The translations under genes were made by a program, and so were the position numbers. The notes under the pieces were generated by a model, which saw only the letters and a program-made list of their open reading frames with translations, did no database searches and was not told the origin of the DNA. Below, one piece after another: positions 1 through 8,441 of a DNA stretch of 37,688 nucleotides (position 1 is its first letter; every line of letters begins with the position of its first letter). The stretch comes from Pseudomonadota bacterium. Lineage in GTDB: Bacteria; Pseudomonadota; Alphaproteobacteria; Sphingomonadales; Sphingomonadaceae. Location: assembly GCA_023426225.1 (NCBI GenBank), contig JAFABD010000088.1:1-37688 (forward strand), given 5' to 3'.

Positions 1-169
1 GTGCCGGCGCGGGGCGCGGTGCGGGCGGCGTTGGCCGCCCGGCCGTCGGCCGCGCTGGCGCCGGGCGCTGGCCCCGCTCAGGCGGAACGACACTGCCGAC
101 ACATCCCGACAGCGCCGTTGCCGCCAACAGCACCGCCAGCGCGGCGCCCCCCATTCCGCGCACTGCCAT
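1..169 (-). CDS. N-terminus of a secreted lipoprotein (possibly MltA-like), cut by window edge
   Basis: Only the first 56 codons are present; the rest lies beyond the left edge. The peptide starts MAVRGMGGAALAVLLAA and reaches the lipobox LSGC at about residues 20-23. It is therefore a lipoprotein signal peptide cleaved before Cys23 and lipidated there. A Pro/Ala/Arg-rich linker follows, as is common before a periplasmic enzyme domain. It starts 14 bp downstream of the Tim44-like gene on the same strand, so the two probably share a transcript. In related alphaproteobacteria the gene after this Tim44-like gene is often the lytic transglycosylase mltA. That is my inference from gene order; no catalytic domain is visible here. 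Confidence 0.6.
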   Translation of the reverse strand, partial: MAVRGMGGAALAVLLAATALSGCVGSVVPPERGQRPAPARPTAGRPTPPAPRPAPA

Positions 170-183
170 CGTTTCAGCGTTCC

Positions 184-828
184 TTACGCTTCGTCGGTTT
201 CGGCGAGCTTCCAGTTCGGGTCGCTGCTGCGCAGGTTGCGGGTAAAGGTCCACACATCGTGCGTCTCGACCGCATCGCTGAGCGACCCTGCGATGACATG
301 CCCCTCGCGGTCACGCGTCACCGCGGCGATATCGGCATCGAAGCGGATCACCACGCGGGCAACACGCCCCTCGACCCCGGCGGCGACAATCGTCGCACGC
401 TCGATCGAAACGAGCCGGTTGTCGAGCACCTCGCCAGCAGCCTCGCGGGCCGCGATCGCTTCGTCGAACGCGGCGCGGACGTCGGCTTCGGCCAGCCATT
501 CCAGCGTCTCGCGATCGCCCTTCCAGAAGGCTTCCAGGATCATGCGATAGGCCGACTTGGCCCCTTCAAGGAAGCGCGCAAGATCGAAATGCGGATCGGC
601 CGACACGATTGCACGCAACCCGACTTCCGCGCCGGCCTCGATCGGACCGTCGACGGGTTCCCGCGTCTCAGGCGGGAGCTCGGGCGCACGCGGCAGCGAT
701 GCGGGACCAAACCGCTCTTCAGCGGGCTTGGGCAGCGCCTGCTCATGCCCGGTGCGCTTGCCGAGCACCGAATAGAGCCTGAGCGCCAGGAAACCGGCCA
801 CCATCGCGAACAGAATTACGTTGAACAC
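184..828 (-). CDS. Tim44/TimA-like domain protein
   Basis: Protein of about 214 aa with one N-terminal hydrophobic helix (FNVILFAMVAGFLALRLYSV) followed by the conserved LGKRTGHEQ segment. A soluble C-terminal Tim44-like domain runs from about residue 75 to the end (FLEGAKSAYRMILEAFWKGD, later VWTFTRN and WKLAETDEA). Bacterial members are inner-membrane-anchored proteins of poorly defined role, related to the mitochondrial import motor subunit Tim44. I chose the GTG at 828 for two reasons: GGAGG lies 4 nt upstream, and a good promoter at 856-884 would start transcription near 849, which makes the ATG at 849 unlikely. It is divergent from secB, the usual arrangement in sphingomonads, and is followed by the lipoprotein gene. 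Confidence 0.85.
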   Translation of the reverse strand: MFNVILFAMVAGFLALRLYSVLGKRTGHEQALPKPAEERFGPASLPRAPELPPETREPVDGPIEAGAEVGLRAIVSADPHFDLARFLEGAKSAYRMILEAFWKGDRETLEWLAEADVRAAFDEAIAAREAAGEVLDNRLVSIERATIVAAGVEGRVARVVIRFDADIAAVTRDREGHVIAGSLSDAVETHDVWTFTRNLRSSDPNWKLAETDEA

Positions 829-855
829 AGTGCCTCCGACACCTCGCATCCATGG

Positions 856-884
856 TACATAGGCCCGAGTGCCGCCGGATTCAA
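856..884 (-). promoter_or_regulatory. Predicted sigma70-type promoter for the Tim44-like gene
   Basis: On the minus strand, TTGAAT (-35, 884-879) is separated by exactly 17 bp from TATGTA (-10, 861-856). The expected start of transcription is near 849, about 20 nt upstream of the GTG start at 828. This is prediction only. Confidence 0.5.
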
Positions 885-906
885 ACCTGCCCTGAGGGGC
901 GGGCGA

Positions 907-935
907 TTGAATCACGGTCGATGCCCTGCTAGGCG
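907..935 (+). promoter_or_regulatory. Possible promoter for secB
   Basis: TTGAAT (907-912) and TAGGCG (930-935) are separated by 17 bp. The TAGG-type -10 resembles the candidate promoter upstream of rpsU in this window. It lies about 60 bp before the secB start. Weak by sequence alone. Confidence 0.3.
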
Positions 936-993
936 CGCCCGATCGACAATGCGTCACGGACGCAAAACTATCCGGACGAAGAGGAAAATTCAC

Positions 994-1503
994 ATGGACG
1001 AGATCGAGAACGGCGCCGCGCCGAGCGAGCCCGCAGCCAATGGCGCCGACACCGCACCCGTCGTCGGCGTGCTGTCGCAATATGTGAAGGACTTTTCGTT
1101 CGAAAATCCGAACGCGCCGCAGATATACCAGAACCAGGCTGCGCCCGCGATCGACGTCCAGTTCAACATCAATTCGGCGCAGGTCGGCGACGAGGTGTTC
1201 GAAGTCGTCCTGAAGATCGAGATCAAGGCGCAGGCGGAAGGCCAGACCGCTTTCCTGGTCGACCTGTCCTATGCCGGCCTGTTTGCGCTCCGCAATGTTC
1301 CGCAGGATCAGCTCGAACCCTTCCTGCTCGGTGAAGCGCCGCGCATCCTGTTCCCGTTCGCCCGCCGCGTGGTCGCTGATGCGGTTCGCGACGGCGGCTT
1401 CCCGCCGCTGATGCTCGAACCGATCGACTTCGGCGGCATTTACATGCAGCAGCGCGTCCAGGCCGAGCAGGGCGGCGTTGCGGGCGAAGTCGGGCACGCC
1501 TGA
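994..1503 (+). CDS. secB: Protein-export chaperone SecB
   Basis: A 169-aa cytoplasmic chaperone that keeps Sec-dependent preproteins unfolded and hands them to SecA; family members form a tetramer. The SecB fold is recognisable from about residue 25: SQYVKDFSFENPNAP, then DVQFNINSAQVGDEVFEVVL, the GLFALRNVP segment, and the C-terminal part with LFPFARRVVADAVRDGGFPP and a LEPIDFGGIYMQQ-type motif. The acidic, Ala-rich N-terminal 20 residues are typical of alphaproteobacterial SecB. The ATG at 994 has an AGAGGAA ribosome site about 7 nt upstream. The open frame extends much further upstream, but that part has no SecB similarity and runs over the divergent promoter region. Confidence 0.97.
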   Translation: MDEIENGAAPSEPAANGADTAPVVGVLSQYVKDFSFENPNAPQIYQNQAAPAIDVQFNINSAQVGDEVFEVVLKIEIKAQAEGQTAFLVDLSYAGLFALRNVPQDQLEPFLLGEAPRILFPFARRVVADAVRDGGFPPLMLEPIDFGGIYMQQRVQAEQGGVAGEVGHA

Positions 1504-1605
1504 ACGCTTTGGCAGGGAGGCGGGCCGCGCTCGCCTCCCTGCCGGACAGATTTGTAGAAACCTTCGCTTCCCGCCACCGATACCGTTCATGGAGTTGCCG
1601 CCGCA

Positions 1606-3174
1606 ATGAAACTTGTGCGCAGCCTCGGTTCGGTGGGCGGTCTCACGCTTGCAAGCCGCATCCTCGCGCTCGTCCGCGATTCGCTCCAGGCCGCCTATGT
1701 CGGCGCAAGCTTCGCCTCGGACGCCTTTCTGGTCGCGTTCCGGCTCCCCAACATGTTCCGCGCCTTCTTTGCCGAAGGAGCGTTCGCATCGGCCTTCATT
1801 CCGATGTTCAACCGCAAGGCGGGCGAGGCCGGGGCGCTTGACCCGGCGATCGACTTTGCCGAACGCGCGCTGGCGGTCCTGTTCGCCTTTCTGGTGTTGT
1901 TCACGCTTGTCATGCTCGCGGCGGCGTGGCCGATCACCGCACTGCTCTCCGGCGGTTTCGCGCGGCAACAGCCGAGCCATGACGAGTTCGCCTTTGCCGT
2001 CACGCTGTCGCGGATCACCATCCCCTATCTGATGCTGATCTCTCTTGCCTCGCTGCTGGGAGGCATCCTCAATTCGCTCGACAAGTTCTGGGTCAATGCC
2101 GCGGCACCAGTGCTGCTCAACATCGCGATGGTGGCCGCACTCCTGTTCTTTCACGGCGATCCGTTCGAAACCGCCCGCGCGCAGGCGATTGCGGTACCGA
2201 TCGGCGGTGCCCTCCAGCTGCTGTGGCTGTGGTGGGCATGCCACCGTGCCGGCGTTCGGCTGCGACTGCGCCGGCCCCGGCTTGATCCCGAGGTGCGCGA
2301 ACTGCTCCGCCTGATCCTTCCCGCCGCGGCCGGCGCGGGGGCGGTGCAGATCAACCTGCTCGTGTCGACGGCGATGGCGGGCTATCTGCTCGATGCCGGT
2401 TCGATCTCGTACATCTATTACGCCGACCGCCTCAACCAGCTGCCGCTGGGCATGATCGGTATCGGCCTCGGCACGATCCTGCTCCCCACGGTCTCGCGCC
2501 TGCTCGGGGCCGGCCGCGATGCCGAAGCGATGGAGACGCAAAATCGCGGGCTCGAACTCGCGCTGTTCCTCACGCTCCCCGCGACGGTGGCGTTCATCGT
2601 CGCCTCGGAGCCGATCGTGCGCGGACTTTTCCAGCACGGCGTGTTCACGCCCGAAGCGACCCAGCGTTGCGCCTGGGCGCTATCGGCTTTCTCGCTGGGC
2701 CTGCCGTCCTATGTTTTGGTGAAGGTGCTGACGCCGGGATTTTATGCACGTCAGGACACGCGGACGCCCGTGCGTTTCGCCACCTGGTCGGTCGGCGTGA
2801 ACCTGATCGGCAACCTGATCCTGATCCCGCTCATCCACCATGTCGGCCCGCCGCTCGCCACCGCGATCTCGTCGAGCGTCAACGTGTGGATGCTCTATCA
2901 TGCGCTGCGCAAGCGGGGGCATTTCGCGATTGACGCTCAGCTGCGCCGACGCGTCCCACGGCTCCTGGCGGCCGCGGTCTTGATGGGGCTCGCGCTGTGG
3001 GCTTTCGATTCGCTGCTCGACCCGTGGCTCAACGGGCGGATGCTTCAGCGCTATGCCGCGCTCGGCGTCCTCGTGGGCAGCGGCATGGCGCTCTATGTCG
3101 GCGCCTGCTTCGCCACCGGGGCCTATCGCCTGGCCGATCTCAAGACGCTGATCCGCCGCCGCGCCGCGCGCTGA
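1606..3174 (+). CDS. murJ: Lipid II flippase MurJ
   Basis: A 522-aa polytopic inner-membrane protein of the MviN/MurJ branch of the MOP exporter superfamily, which moves lipid II across the membrane for peptidoglycan synthesis. The N-terminal signature is clear: SVGGLTLASRILALVRDSL, then SDAFLVAFRLPNMFRAFFAE and GAFASAFIPMF. These are followed by about 14 hydrophobic segments, with family-typical blocks in the middle (SISYIYYADRLNQLPLGMIG) and in the second half (VLTPGFYARQDTRTPVR). The length is normal for the family. The gene lies between secB and trpS with about 100-160 bp on each side. GGAG about 11 nt before the ATG is a modest ribosome site. Confidence 0.97.
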   Translation: MKLVRSLGSVGGLTLASRILALVRDSLQAAYVGASFASDAFLVAFRLPNMFRAFFAEGAFASAFIPMFNRKAGEAGALDPAIDFAERALAVLFAFLVLFTLVMLAAAWPITALLSGGFARQQPSHDEFAFAVTLSRITIPYLMLISLASLLGGILNSLDKFWVNAAAPVLLNIAMVAALLFFHGDPFETARAQAIAVPIGGALQLLWLWWACHRAGVRLRLRRPRLDPEVRELLRLILPAAAGAGAVQINLLVSTAMAGYLLDAGSISYIYYADRLNQLPLGMIGIGLGTILLPTVSRLLGAGRDAEAMETQNRGLELALFLTLPATVAFIVASEPIVRGLFQHGVFTPEATQRCAWALSAFSLGLPSYVLVKVLTPGFYARQDTRTPVRFATWSVGVNLIGNLILIPLIHHVGPPLATAISSSVNVWMLYHALRKRGHFAIDAQLRRRVPRLLAAAVLMGLALWAFDSLLDPWLNGRMLQRYAALGVLVGSGMALYVGACFATGAYRLADLKTLIRRRAAR

Positions 3175-3336
3175 GCCGAGAGGGCACACAGCACGGGCTT
3201 TGCCTTGGCGGCACAACCGGCCTAGGGACGGGGCGTTCCGGGCAAACCAGCAACGCGCGGCGGCGCCCCCGCCGTCCGGAACCCGCGGCCGGTCCAACGG
3301 CCGAAAGGTAACCCGGGCGCAACGGAGCATCCTATC

Positions 3337-4326
3337 ATGCGCGTCGTTTCCGGCATCCAGACCACCGGCAATCTGCACCTGGGCAATTATCTGGGAGCCA
3401 TCCGCCAGTGGGTCGCGATGCAGGATCAGGGGGAGTGCCTGTTCTTCCTCGCCGATCTTCACGCCCTCACCAGCAATATCAGTCCCGCCGACCTCGCCAA
3501 CGCGACCATCGAAATGGCCGCGACGCTGATGGCGGCCGGGGTCGACGACCGGGCGATCCTGTTCAACCAGGCCCGCGTCCCCGCCCATGCCGAACTCTGC
3601 TGGATCCTCCAAGGGACGGCGCGCATGGGCTGGCTGAACCGCATGACGCAGTGGAAGGACAAGGCGGGCAAGAACCGCGAGGGGGCAAGCGTCGGCCTGT
3701 TCACCTATCCGGTTCTCCAGGCTGCGGACATTCTTGTCTATCAGGCGACGCACGTTCCCGTCGGCGAGGATCAGCGGCAGCATCTGGAACTGGCGCGCGA
3801 CGTCGCGACCAAGTTCAACACCGATTTCGGCGTCGACCTGTTCCCGCTCCCCGAAGCGCTGATCAGCAAGGCCGCGCCGCGAATCATGAGCCTGCGTGAC
3901 GGCACCGCGAAGATGTCGAAGTCCGACCCGTCGGACATGTCGCGCATCAATCTGATCGATGACGACGATCTGATCGCGACCAAGATCCGCAAGGCCAAGA
4001 CCGATCCCGAGCCCCTGCCCGATTCGTTCGACGCGCTTGCCGAACGTCCGGAAGCGCGGAACCTCGTCACGATCTACGCCGCGCTCGCAGGGCGTGAGCC
4101 GCAATCGGTGGTTGAGGAATTCGCAGGCCAGGGCTTTGGCAGCTTCAAGCCCGTCCTCGCCGATCTGGCGGTGGCGGTACTGGGCCCGGTGCGGGACCGG
4201 CTGCGTCGCCTGCTCGACGACCGCAGCGCCGTGGCAGCAGGGCTTGCCCGCGGCGCCGAACGCGCGACCGCCATCGCCGAGCCGACACTGCGCGCAGCCC
4301 AGGCGGCGGTCGGTCTTCAGGTCTGA
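3337..4326 (+). CDS. trpS: Tryptophan--tRNA ligase
   Basis: A 329-aa class I aminoacyl-tRNA synthetase that charges tRNA-Trp. The HIGH-type motif is TGNLHLGNYLGAI (residues about 11-23) and the KMSKS loop is TAKMSKSDPSD (about 189-199). GTARMGWLNRMTQWKDK and the VGEDQRQHLELARDVA segment, which are typical of bacterial TrpRS, lie between them. The ATG at 3337 begins MRVVSGIQTTG, the usual start of this family. It follows murJ after 162 bp. That gap is GC-rich and contains short inverted repeats, but I see no convincing Trp-codon leader peptide or T-box in it. Confidence 0.97.
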   Translation: MRVVSGIQTTGNLHLGNYLGAIRQWVAMQDQGECLFFLADLHALTSNISPADLANATIEMAATLMAAGVDDRAILFNQARVPAHAELCWILQGTARMGWLNRMTQWKDKAGKNREGASVGLFTYPVLQAADILVYQATHVPVGEDQRQHLELARDVATKFNTDFGVDLFPLPEALISKAAPRIMSLRDGTAKMSKSDPSDMSRINLIDDDDLIATKIRKAKTDPEPLPDSFDALAERPEARNLVTIYAALAGREPQSVVEEFAGQGFGSFKPVLADLAVAVLGPVRDRLRRLLDDRSAVAAGLARGAERATAIAEPTLRAAQAAVGLQV

Positions 4327-4385
4327 AGCCGGACTGGGGCGCCTTGCACCAGGCGCCCCACCCGCCGCACGGGACGGGTCATAAC

Positions 4386-4421
4386 AAAAGGGGGACCGGC
4401 GACGTGCCGATCCCCCTTTTT
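4386..4421. terminator. Bidirectional intrinsic terminator between trpS and dnaA
   Basis: An A-run and GGGGGA (4390-4395) pair with TCCCCC (4411-4416) and a T-run. An inner CGGC/GCCG stem surrounds a GACGT loop. Because the arms end in A-run and T-run, it can stop transcripts from both convergent genes. Confidence 0.85.
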
Positions 4422-4454
4422 CTTGTTCTGCGAATCCGCCCGATGCCGGCCGCG

Positions 4455-5864
4455 TCAGGCCCCTTCGAGCGAGCGGAGCAGCGTCCGCACCGCGCCGTCG
4501 ATCTCCGCGTCGCGGGTGCGCAGATCCTCGATCCGCTTGACGGCATGGATGACGGTCGAATGGTCGCGGTTGCCGAACTTGCGGCCGATTTCGGGGAGCG
4601 AACGCGTCGTCAGCCGTTTGGCGAGATACATCGCGATCTGGCGGGGACGCGCGATCGCCACCGCACGGCGCGCCGACAGCAGATCCACCTGCTTGACGTC
4701 GAAATGAGTCGAAACTGCCCGCTGAATCTCGTCGATCGTGATCCGGCGCTGCGCGGTACGCAGCACTTCACCAAGCGTCTGCACCGCAAAGTCGAGCGTG
4801 ATCGTCTCGTTCGACAAGCTGGCATAGGCGACCAGGCGGTTGAGCGCACCTTCGAGCTCACGGACATTGCTGGTGATCCGCGCCGCGAGCAGGTCAACGA
4901 CCTCGTCGGGCATCGCGACCGCCGGCATGTCCTCAAGCTTGCGCAGCACGATCGCGCGGCGCAACTCCAGCTCGGCGGGCTTGATGTCGACGACCAAACC
5001 CGAGCCCAGACGGCCCGCCAGCCGTGGCTCAAACCCTTCGAGCGCCTGGGGCGCGCGGTCCGCGGCGACGACCAGCCGCTTGCCCGACGACATGAACTCG
5101 TTGACGGTGTGGAAGAATTCTTCCTGCGTCGCTTCCTTGCCGCCGATGAACTGGAGATCGTCGATCATCAGCAGATCGACCGAGCGCAGCCGCGTCTTGA
5201 ACGCGTGCGTATCCTTGTTGCGCAGCGCCTGCACGAATTCGAACATGAAGCGCTCTGCGGTCACATAGATCGCTGTGGCGCCCGGGTTCTGGTCGAGAAA
5301 CGCCTGCCCGATCGCATGCATCAGGTGCGTCTTGCCCTGGCCGGTACCCGAATGAATGAACAACGGGCTGAACAGCGGCGTCCCCGGCGCGGCCGTCGCG
5401 CGAGCGGCGTTGAACGCAACGCGATTGGTCGGCGCAACCACGAATCGGTCGAAGACGAAGCGGACGTCGAACTGCGGGCGTTCGGCACGCACGACGGGAC
5501 CAGGCACCTGCACCGCCTGAACCGGCGCGGCCGGGCGCGCGGCCGGCGCCGAATCGACCGAAAGCACGCGCTGCGCATCCTGGCCAAGCGTCTCGATCGT
5601 GACGCTGGCGACTTCGGGCAGCACGGCCCGGAACTCGAGCAGCAGACGATCGGCATAGTGGTTCTTGACCCACTGCGACATGAACGCCGACGGCAAGCCC
5701 AGCCGCACGTCCTCGACCGTCGAGCCGGCGACGAGCACCACGGGCTTCAGCCACTGGTCGAACAGCCGCTGACCCGCCGAGCGCCGCAGATTGCCGCGCA
5801 CATGCGTCCAAGCCTTCGCCAGGGCATCCCGATCGTTCCGTTCGACGGCCCGAACCTGAGTCAC
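4455..5864 (-). CDS. dnaA: Chromosomal replication initiator protein DnaA
   Basis: The AAA+ initiator that binds DnaA boxes and melts the replication origin. Domain I (about residues 10-90) has WTHVRGNLRRSAGQRLFDQW. A short, Ala/Pro-rich domain II follows. Domain III carries Walker A (SGTGQGKTH, Lys about 178) and Walker B (LLMIDDLQF). Domain IV has the DNA-binding helix-turn-helix with RQIAMYLAKRL and the DnaA signature GNRDHSTVIHAV. I chose the GTG at 5864 (469 aa, MTQVRAVERN) because GGAGGAG lies about 9 nt upstream. An in-frame ATG at 5894 has no such site, and the longer frame to 5969 adds unconserved residues. It converges on trpS and lies downstream of rpsT. No cluster of DnaA boxes is seen next to it. 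Confidence 0.96.
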   Translation of the reverse strand: MTQVRAVERNDRDALAKAWTHVRGNLRRSAGQRLFDQWLKPVVLVAGSTVEDVRLGLPSAFMSQWVKNHYADRLLLEFRAVLPEVASVTIETLGQDAQRVLSVDSAPAARPAAPVQAVQVPGPVVRAERPQFDVRFVFDRFVVAPTNRVAFNAARATAAPGTPLFSPLFIHSGTGQGKTHLMHAIGQAFLDQNPGATAIYVTAERFMFEFVQALRNKDTHAFKTRLRSVDLLMIDDLQFIGGKEATQEEFFHTVNEFMSSGKRLVVAADRAPQALEGFEPRLAGRLGSGLVVDIKPAELELRRAIVLRKLEDMPAVAMPDEVVDLLAARITSNVRELEGALNRLVAYASLSNETITLDFAVQTLGEVLRTAQRRITIDEIQRAVSTHFDVKQVDLLSARRAVAIARPRQIAMYLAKRLTTRSLPEIGRKFGNRDHSTVIHAVKRIEDLRTRDAEIDGAVRTLLRSLEGA

Positions 5865-6230
5865 AACGACGCACTCCTCCCCCACGAAAACCATCGGCTT
5901 CGCGCGAAAAATACAAAAACGAACACCAAGGCTCGCCACCGCCGGAATGCCCCCAGGCAGGCGCGGCAAGCTTCCCTCAAATCCCGAGGCTTCGCCGCCG
6001 GGAGGCTGGTTTTAGGTGCCGATTTCTGAGTCGATCAAGGGTCCGCGACGTCAAGAATCTGAAATAGTTTTGTTGACAGGCGGAAGTGGCGGAAATCCGT
6101 GGATATCCTAGAAAACGCTAAAAAATACAGCGATTTAGCAGGCGAAAACGGTACAGGCCGAGATCGAATCGGCGCCGTAAAAGCGCAGCCCCGATTCGTT
6201 CCAAAAGGCGATAATGACGACAGAAACGCG
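5865..6230 (-). promoter_or_regulatory. dnaA upstream region with several GANTC sites and an AT-rich tract
   Basis: About 370 bp without a credible gene. The stretch 6080-6145 is AT-rich relative to its surroundings. GANTC motifs, the CcrM methylation target in alphaproteobacteria, occur at 6028, 6055, 6166 and 6193, with one more at 5858 over the dnaA start. A single sequence near 6099-6107 resembles a DnaA box (7 of 9), too weak to call. The dnaA promoter should lie here, but I cannot place a convincing -35/-10 pair. Confidence 0.4.
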
Positions 6231-6266
6231 AAAAACCCCGCCGAGCACATGCCCGGCGGGGTTTTT
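6231..6266 (-). terminator. Intrinsic terminator of rpsT
   Basis: A perfect 12-bp inverted repeat: AAAAACCCCGCC (6231-6242) pairs with GGCGGGGTTTTT (6255-6266), with a 12-nt loop. It begins 18 bp after the rpsT stop on the minus strand and ends in a T-run in that direction. Its symmetry means it could also act on plus-strand transcripts. Confidence 0.9.
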
Positions 6267-6284
6267 ATTACGCTAATGCGTCAG

Positions 6285-6548
6285 TTATGCGAGCGCAGCG
6301 ATCCGCTTGGTCAGACGCGAGAACTTGCGCGACGCGGTGTTCTTGTGGAGCACACCCTTGGCGACGCCACGCGCCATCTCCGGCTGCGCCGCAGCAAGCG
6401 CGGTCGCCGCAGCGGCCTTGTCACCCGCATCGAGCGCGGTCTCGACCTTCTTGATGAAGGTGCGGATGCGGCTCACGCGCGCACCGTTGATTTCCGCGCG
6501 GCGGTTGTTCCGCCGGATACGCTTCTTCGCCTGCGGCGTATTCGCCAT
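6285..6548 (-). CDS. rpsT: 30S ribosomal protein S20 (bS20)
   Basis: An 87-aa basic protein of the small ribosomal subunit that binds 16S rRNA. The family pattern is clear: MANTPQAKKRIRRNNRRAEI at the start, RIRTFIKKVETALDAGDKA in the middle, and KGVLHKNTASRKFSRLTKRI near the end. The length is exactly typical. It has its own predicted promoter (6615-6643) and a strong terminator (6231-6266), so it is probably a single-gene unit between mutM and dnaA. The dnaA/rpsT/mutM neighbourhood is common in sphingomonads. Confidence 0.98.
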   Translation of the reverse strand: MANTPQAKKRIRRNNRRAEINGARVSRIRTFIKKVETALDAGDKAAAATALAAAQPEMARGVAKGVLHKNTASRKFSRLTKRIAALA

Positions 6549-6614
6549 GCCGTCTCTCGTTCCTGCTCAAATGGGAAGGGCGCGGAAACGGTGTCCTCGC
6601 CCGGGAAAGGGCGC

Positions 6615-6643
6615 CCCATAGCGACCTCAGCGATTCGGGTCAA
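6615..6643 (-). promoter_or_regulatory. Predicted strong sigma70-type promoter of rpsT
   Basis: On the minus strand TTGACC (6643-6638) is followed after 17 bp by TATGGG (6620-6615). Transcription would begin near 6607, giving a leader of about 60 nt before the rpsT ATG at 6548. The leader has a GC-rich inverted repeat around GGCGCCC/GGGCG. Confidence 0.6.
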
Positions 6644-6715
6644 CCGGTCGCACCGCTTCTTGGCCTCGCAGAATGCCTTATCGCGACCAAAAACCGCACC
6701 GGAATGCTGCCAGGC

Positions 6716-7525
6716 TCATTTCTGGCATCGCGGGCACCAGAAGGTCGAGCGTCCCGAATCGACCCGGCGCTCGACGGTTCCGCCACAAGGACATTCCTCG
6801 CCCTCGCGACCATAGACGCGCCAGTCGCGGGCAAAATAGCCGAGTTGCCCGTCGGGACGGGCATAGTCGCGCAGGGTTGATCCACCCGCCTCGATCGCGG
6901 CGGTCAGGACGGAACGGATCGAATCGACCAATGCGGCGATCCGCGACGCGGCCACCTGCCCACCGGGCCGCATGGGTGCAATCCGGGCCATGTTGAGCGC
7001 CTCGCAGACATAGATGTTGCCGAGGCCGGCGACGATTCGCTGATCGAGCAGCAAGGCCTTCACCGGCGCCACCCGGCCTTCAAGCGCCTGTTCGAGATAG
7101 GTTGCCGTGAACCCTGGCCCGAGCGGCTCAGGCCCCATCGCGTCGAACGGCGGCCAGGCAGCCAGTTCGGCAGTAGGAACAAGATCGAGCGAGCCGAAGC
7201 GCCGCGGATCGTTGAGCGCGAGGCGGTGCGCCGCCGTCTCGATCACCACATGATCGTGGGTGCCGAGCGTCTCCGGGTCGATCCGCCAGCGCCCCGACAT
7301 GCCCAGGTGGAAGATCAGCGTATCGCCGCGATCGGTATCGATCAGGCCATATTTGGCACGGCGTCCCAGAGCCGTGACGGTCGCACCGGTCAGCCGCTGC
7401 CCCAGATCGGGCGGGAATGGACGGCGAAGATCGCCGCGTCGCAGTACGACGCGCTCGATCCTTGCGCCGGCGAGCGCGGGCGTCAGGCCGCGGACCGTGG
7501 TTTCGACTTCGGGAAGTTCGGGCAT
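6716..7525 (-). CDS. mutM: Bifunctional DNA-formamidopyrimidine glycosylase/AP lyase
   Basis: A 269-aa base-excision repair enzyme that removes 8-oxoguanine and formamidopyrimidine and nicks the abasic site. After the initiator Met, the N-terminus is PELPEVETTVRGL, with the catalytic Pro2 and Glu3. Other hallmarks are RRAKYGLIDT, FHLGMSGRW, the helix-two-turn-helix with LLLDQRIVAGLGNIYVCEAL (conserved Lys just before it), and a C-terminal zinc finger. The four zinc-finger cysteines are in ECPCGG and WCPRC. The start is fixed because Pro2 must follow Met. It is divergent from ubiE with 105 bp between, and its stop lies about 70 bp from the rpsT promoter. Confidence 0.97.
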   Translation of the reverse strand: MPELPEVETTVRGLTPALAGARIERVVLRRGDLRRPFPPDLGQRLTGATVTALGRRAKYGLIDTDRGDTLIFHLGMSGRWRIDPETLGTHDHVVIETAAHRLALNDPRRFGSLDLVPTAELAAWPPFDAMGPEPLGPGFTATYLEQALEGRVAPVKALLLDQRIVAGLGNIYVCEALNMARIAPMRPGGQVAASRIAALVDSIRSVLTAAIEAGGSTLRDYARPDGQLGYFARDWRVYGREGEECPCGGTVERRVDSGRSTFWCPRCQK

Positions 7526-7630
7526 GGCTGCACATATAGGCCGTCCGCCGAACGGCGCGAGCCCTGCCCCATGGGCCGTGCGAAGATCGAAGCATTTGCC
7601 CCTGCCCCGGCTCGCGGCTAGAGCGAGCCC

Positions 7631-8362
7631 ATGCCCGAGACCGTCTCCTTTGGCTACGAGGACGTAGCCCCCGAGGAAAAGACCCGCCGCGTCGGCCAGG
7701 TCTTTTCGAACGTCGCCGCCAAGTACGACCTGATGAACGACGCCATGTCGGGCGGGCTGCACCGGTTGTGGAAGGACCATTTCGTCCGCCGCGTGAAGCC
7801 GCGCGCGCACGAACACATCCTCGACATGGCGGGCGGCACCGGCGACATCGCGTTCCGCCTGGCACGTTCGGGCGCGGCGGTGACCGTGGCGGACATCAAT
7901 CCCGATATGCTGGCCGTGGGCATGGACCGCGCCGCCAAGCGCGGCATCGACGGGCTGATCTGGGCGGAGGCCAATGCCGAATCGCTGCAGTTCGACGACC
8001 GGCAGTTCGACGCCTACACGATCGCGTTCGGGATTCGGAACGTCACCGACATCCCGGCGGCGCTGCGTGAGGCGCATCGCGTGCTCAAGCGCGGCGGCCG
8101 ACTGTTCGTGCTCGAATTCTCGACGACGCAATGGCCGGGATTCGCGCAGGTCTATGACGCCTATTCGCATCATCTGGTGCCCAGGCTCGGCAAGCTGCTC
8201 GCCAATGACGAGGACAGCTATCGCTATCTGATCGAATCGATCCGCCGCTTCCCCGACATGCCGCGGTTCGAGGCGATGATTCGCGAGGCTGGATTCAGTC
8301 AGACCCGCGTCGAGCCGCTGCTCGGCGGACTCGTCGCGATCCACAGCGGCTGGAAGATCTGA
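7631..8362 (+). CDS. ubiE: Demethylmenaquinone/2-methoxy-6-polyprenyl-1,4-benzoquinol methyltransferase UbiE
   Basis: A 243-aa SAM-dependent C-methyltransferase of ubiquinone (and, where present, menaquinone) synthesis. It shows the UbiE signature KYDLMNDAMSGGLHRLWK, the SAM-binding motif I LDMAGGTGDIAFRLA (about residues 67-81), the acidic motif II VTVADINPDML, and the second family signature (YTIAFGIRNVTDIPAALREA and RVLKRGGRLFVLEFS). It is the first gene of the plus-strand run that continues with ubiB. A TTGCCC-N17-TAGAGC pair at 7596-7624 would put the transcript start close to the ATG, so the mRNA might be nearly leaderless. This is weakly supported. Confidence 0.97.
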   Translation: MPETVSFGYEDVAPEEKTRRVGQVFSNVAAKYDLMNDAMSGGLHRLWKDHFVRRVKPRAHEHILDMAGGTGDIAFRLARSGAAVTVADINPDMLAVGMDRAAKRGIDGLIWAEANAESLQFDDRQFDAYTIAFGIRNVTDIPAALREAHRVLKRGGRLFVLEFSTTQWPGFAQVYDAYSHHLVPRLGKLLANDEDSYRYLIESIRRFPDMPRFEAMIREAGFSQTRVEPLLGGLVAIHSGWKI

Positions 8363-8441
8363 TGACGCTTGCTCGTGGGGCGGCCTCGCTGCGGAGGCGC
8401 AAGACGCGCGTCATCCTCACGGCAAAGCGCGGGAGTGTCCG

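Noticed and set aside
184..2637. 817-codon open frame on the minus strand running through secB and murJ
   Set aside because: Only its last part is the Tim44-like protein; the rest is Arg/Glu/Gly-rich shadow translation opposite secB and murJ, as expected in GC-rich DNA.
2680..4104. 474-codon minus-strand open frame opposite trpS
   Set aside because: The opposite strand encodes full-length MurJ end and TrpRS with all motifs; this frame has shadow composition.
5865..6284. Possible replication origin next to dnaA
   Set aside because: No cluster of DnaA boxes; in alphaproteobacteria the origin is usually not beside dnaA.
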